Shown here one piece after another: positions 62,915 through 64,000 of a stretch of DNA of 64,000 nucleotides. The stretch is from Ichthyosporea sp. XGB-2017a (taxonomy: Eukaryota; Opisthokonta; Ichthyosporea). Position numbers and translations under genes: made by a program. Numbering within the stretch: the first letter of the stretch is position 1; every line of letters starts with the position of its first letter. The stretch covers positions 86,303 through 150,302 of the forward strand of contig PDIM01000002.1 of the NCBI GenBank assembly GCA_002811675.1. The letters run 5' to 3'. The notes under the pieces are model-generated. The model was not told where the DNA came from, searched no databases, and worked only from the letters and a program-made list of their open reading frames with translations.

Positions 62915-63861
62915 TTAATACTCCACTCGATTGGTATTGCCTTGACAGAAATCTACAAATTCATCGAGTAACACCGACCCTTTTCAAAATAAAAAAAATA
63001 AAAGCAAACAAGCAACAGAACAAACAAATCAGTGACTGCAATTCGCCTCGAGAACGACACATTATTCAGCTACTTACAGGCACTATTCTCATCATATTGA
63101 CTAAAGTCACAATCCACAGACACAGAAAACTCAAAGATATTCAGCCACTGGTCCTTATTGATGACCCGATAAGAGCAATTGCGCAGGAACTCATCAAACT
63201 TATCAAACATGACCCATCGTTTCCCCAAAAGAACCTTCAACATTGCCCGCCCTGTTTCTACATCAACACTTTTTTGCCCTTCTACGCGCGAAAAGTCAAA
63301 TGCAAACTTGTACAGCGCTTTGAAAACAGCTTCATCCGCCAACACGGCCTCTCTAATAGCTTCTTTTTTCTCCATGAGCTTCTCCTGGCAGTCGCAGCCA
63401 AGAGATTTCATCCCTGCCATCCATCGCTGCTCTGTAAAGTACCCAATCGTGGTTGCCTCCAACCGATATGCGAGAATCAACATAAAAATATCTTCGGGAT
63501 CCACTTTTATATCCTCACAAAACCTGCACATCCCCTCCGGACACATTTCCATTCGTTGATTATCCCCACTACCAACCTCCGCGTAGGTGAGAAACCATTT
63601 CCGACACTTCTCCGTGTTGAATCCCGCACCAACACCACCCGGAGCCCTCTTGTTGTGTTGCTTTTGATCATGTCTTTGCTTTTTGGCTGCATCAGCCTTA
63701 GTGGAAGTCTTTTTCTTTTTCTTTTGGGGCTGTGAGGCAGGGGCGGGGCGGGAAGTGGCAGAGGAGGACTTTGTATTTCCCATATTGACATTTTTAGCCG
63801 TCAAAACAGCACTAGGAGCAGCGGCGGAGGAGGATTCTGTTTTTCTTTTGCGTGGAGCCAT
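62915..63861 (-). CDS. DCUN1D: DCN1-like cullin neddylation factor
   Basis: Two exons (63078-63861, 62915-62979) with a 98-nt intron, phase 1, give 282 residues. The N-terminus is basic and Ser-rich (PRKRKTESSS). The PONY domain reads PEGMCRFCEDIKVDPEDIFMLILAY, GYFTEQRWMAGM, FALYKFAFDFSR-like, LLGKRW, NKDQWLNIFEFS, then exon 2 WSVLLDEFVDF, the end needed for Cullin/UBC12 binding. DCN1 acts as a co-E3 that promotes NEDD8 transfer to cullins. Without exon 2 the domain would end at ENSACK. The start ATG 63861 is used; a C16 run lies 45 bases upstream. Confidence 0.92.
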
Positions 63862-63905
63862 ATGAAGAGAAAAGAAGAAAAGAAAAAAGACAAAGGGGAG
63901 GTTAA

Positions 63906-63921
63906 GGGGGGGGGGGGGGAG
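63906..63921 (+). repeat. G16 homopolymer
   Basis: Sixteen G residues (C16 on the sense strand of the DCN1-like gene), 45 bases before its start. Confidence 0.9.
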
Positions 63922-64000
63922 ATCGGATTGGCTCGGATTGGCTTGGGATGGCTTGGACAAAAAAACAAAACAACAACGAAAAGAAAATCAAAATCTAAAA

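Noticed and set aside
62902-63735. Long plus-strand ORF (277 codons) at the 3' end
   Set aside because: It is antisense to the DCN1-like gene, whose domain and splice junction are clear.

Overview
This window is nuclear DNA from a compact, gene-dense eukaryote. It holds about 33 protein genes, three tRNA genes and two wrecked genes. Genes sit on both strands, mostly with gaps of only tens to hundreds of bases. I find 18 spliceosomal introns, all GT-AG and 34-139 nt long, and the largest genes have none. The standard code fits throughout. Gene content points to a unicellular flagellate near the animals or elsewhere in Amorphea. RAB14 and the proteasome ATPase RPT3 look almost animal-like. ARPIN, ECT2L, VPS50/syndetin, NAMPT, a carnosine-synthase-like ATP-grasp protein and the axonemal WDR49/CFAP337 protein are all present. 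The lineage is inferred from remembered family sequences, not from a search.

Layout. 1-5.0 kb: a partial carnosine-synthase-like gene and NOMO, then a 1.4 kb gap with a G26 tract. 6.4-19.3 kb: a small unknown gene, TFIIH p52, NAF1, a degenerate 2H phosphoesterase, VPS50, RPT3, delta-COP and a zinc-knuckle protein. 19.5-25.6 kb: a tRNA cluster with a GH9 cellulase pseudogene, the repair ATPase CSB/ERCC6 between two inverted threonine tRNAs, and a DDE transposase scrap. 25.8-32.6 kb: OMP decarboxylase, an SLC38-like transporter, a DHHC palmitoyltransferase, KXD1 and V-ATPase subunit C. 32.8-44.4 kb: an Elongin-C-like/LRR fusion, two ArsJ-like arsenical exporters around a GCR1_C-domain gene, ARPIN and a BAR-RhoGAP-SH3 gene, then MGMT. 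44.7-64 kb: NAMPT, an unknown basic/acidic protein, RAB14, CFAP337, a three-GAF cyclic nucleotide phosphodiesterase, a secreted PLC-like protein, ECT2L and a DCN1-like neddylation factor.

Themes. Membrane traffic: delta-COP, VPS50, KXD1, RAB14, V-ATPase C and DHHC. Rho/Arp2/3 control: ARPIN, RhoGAP and the ECT2L RhoGEF. Ubiquitin: RPT3, DCN1, the ECT2L F-box and the Elongin-C/LRR fusion. DNA repair and transcription: CSB, TFIIH p52 and MGMT. Strongest candidates for something undescribed are the single-chain Elongin-C-like/LRR protein and the eukaryotic ArsJ pair. The tRNA-flanked GH9 relic and the shared 25-nt upstream element of the two threonine tRNAs are also notable.
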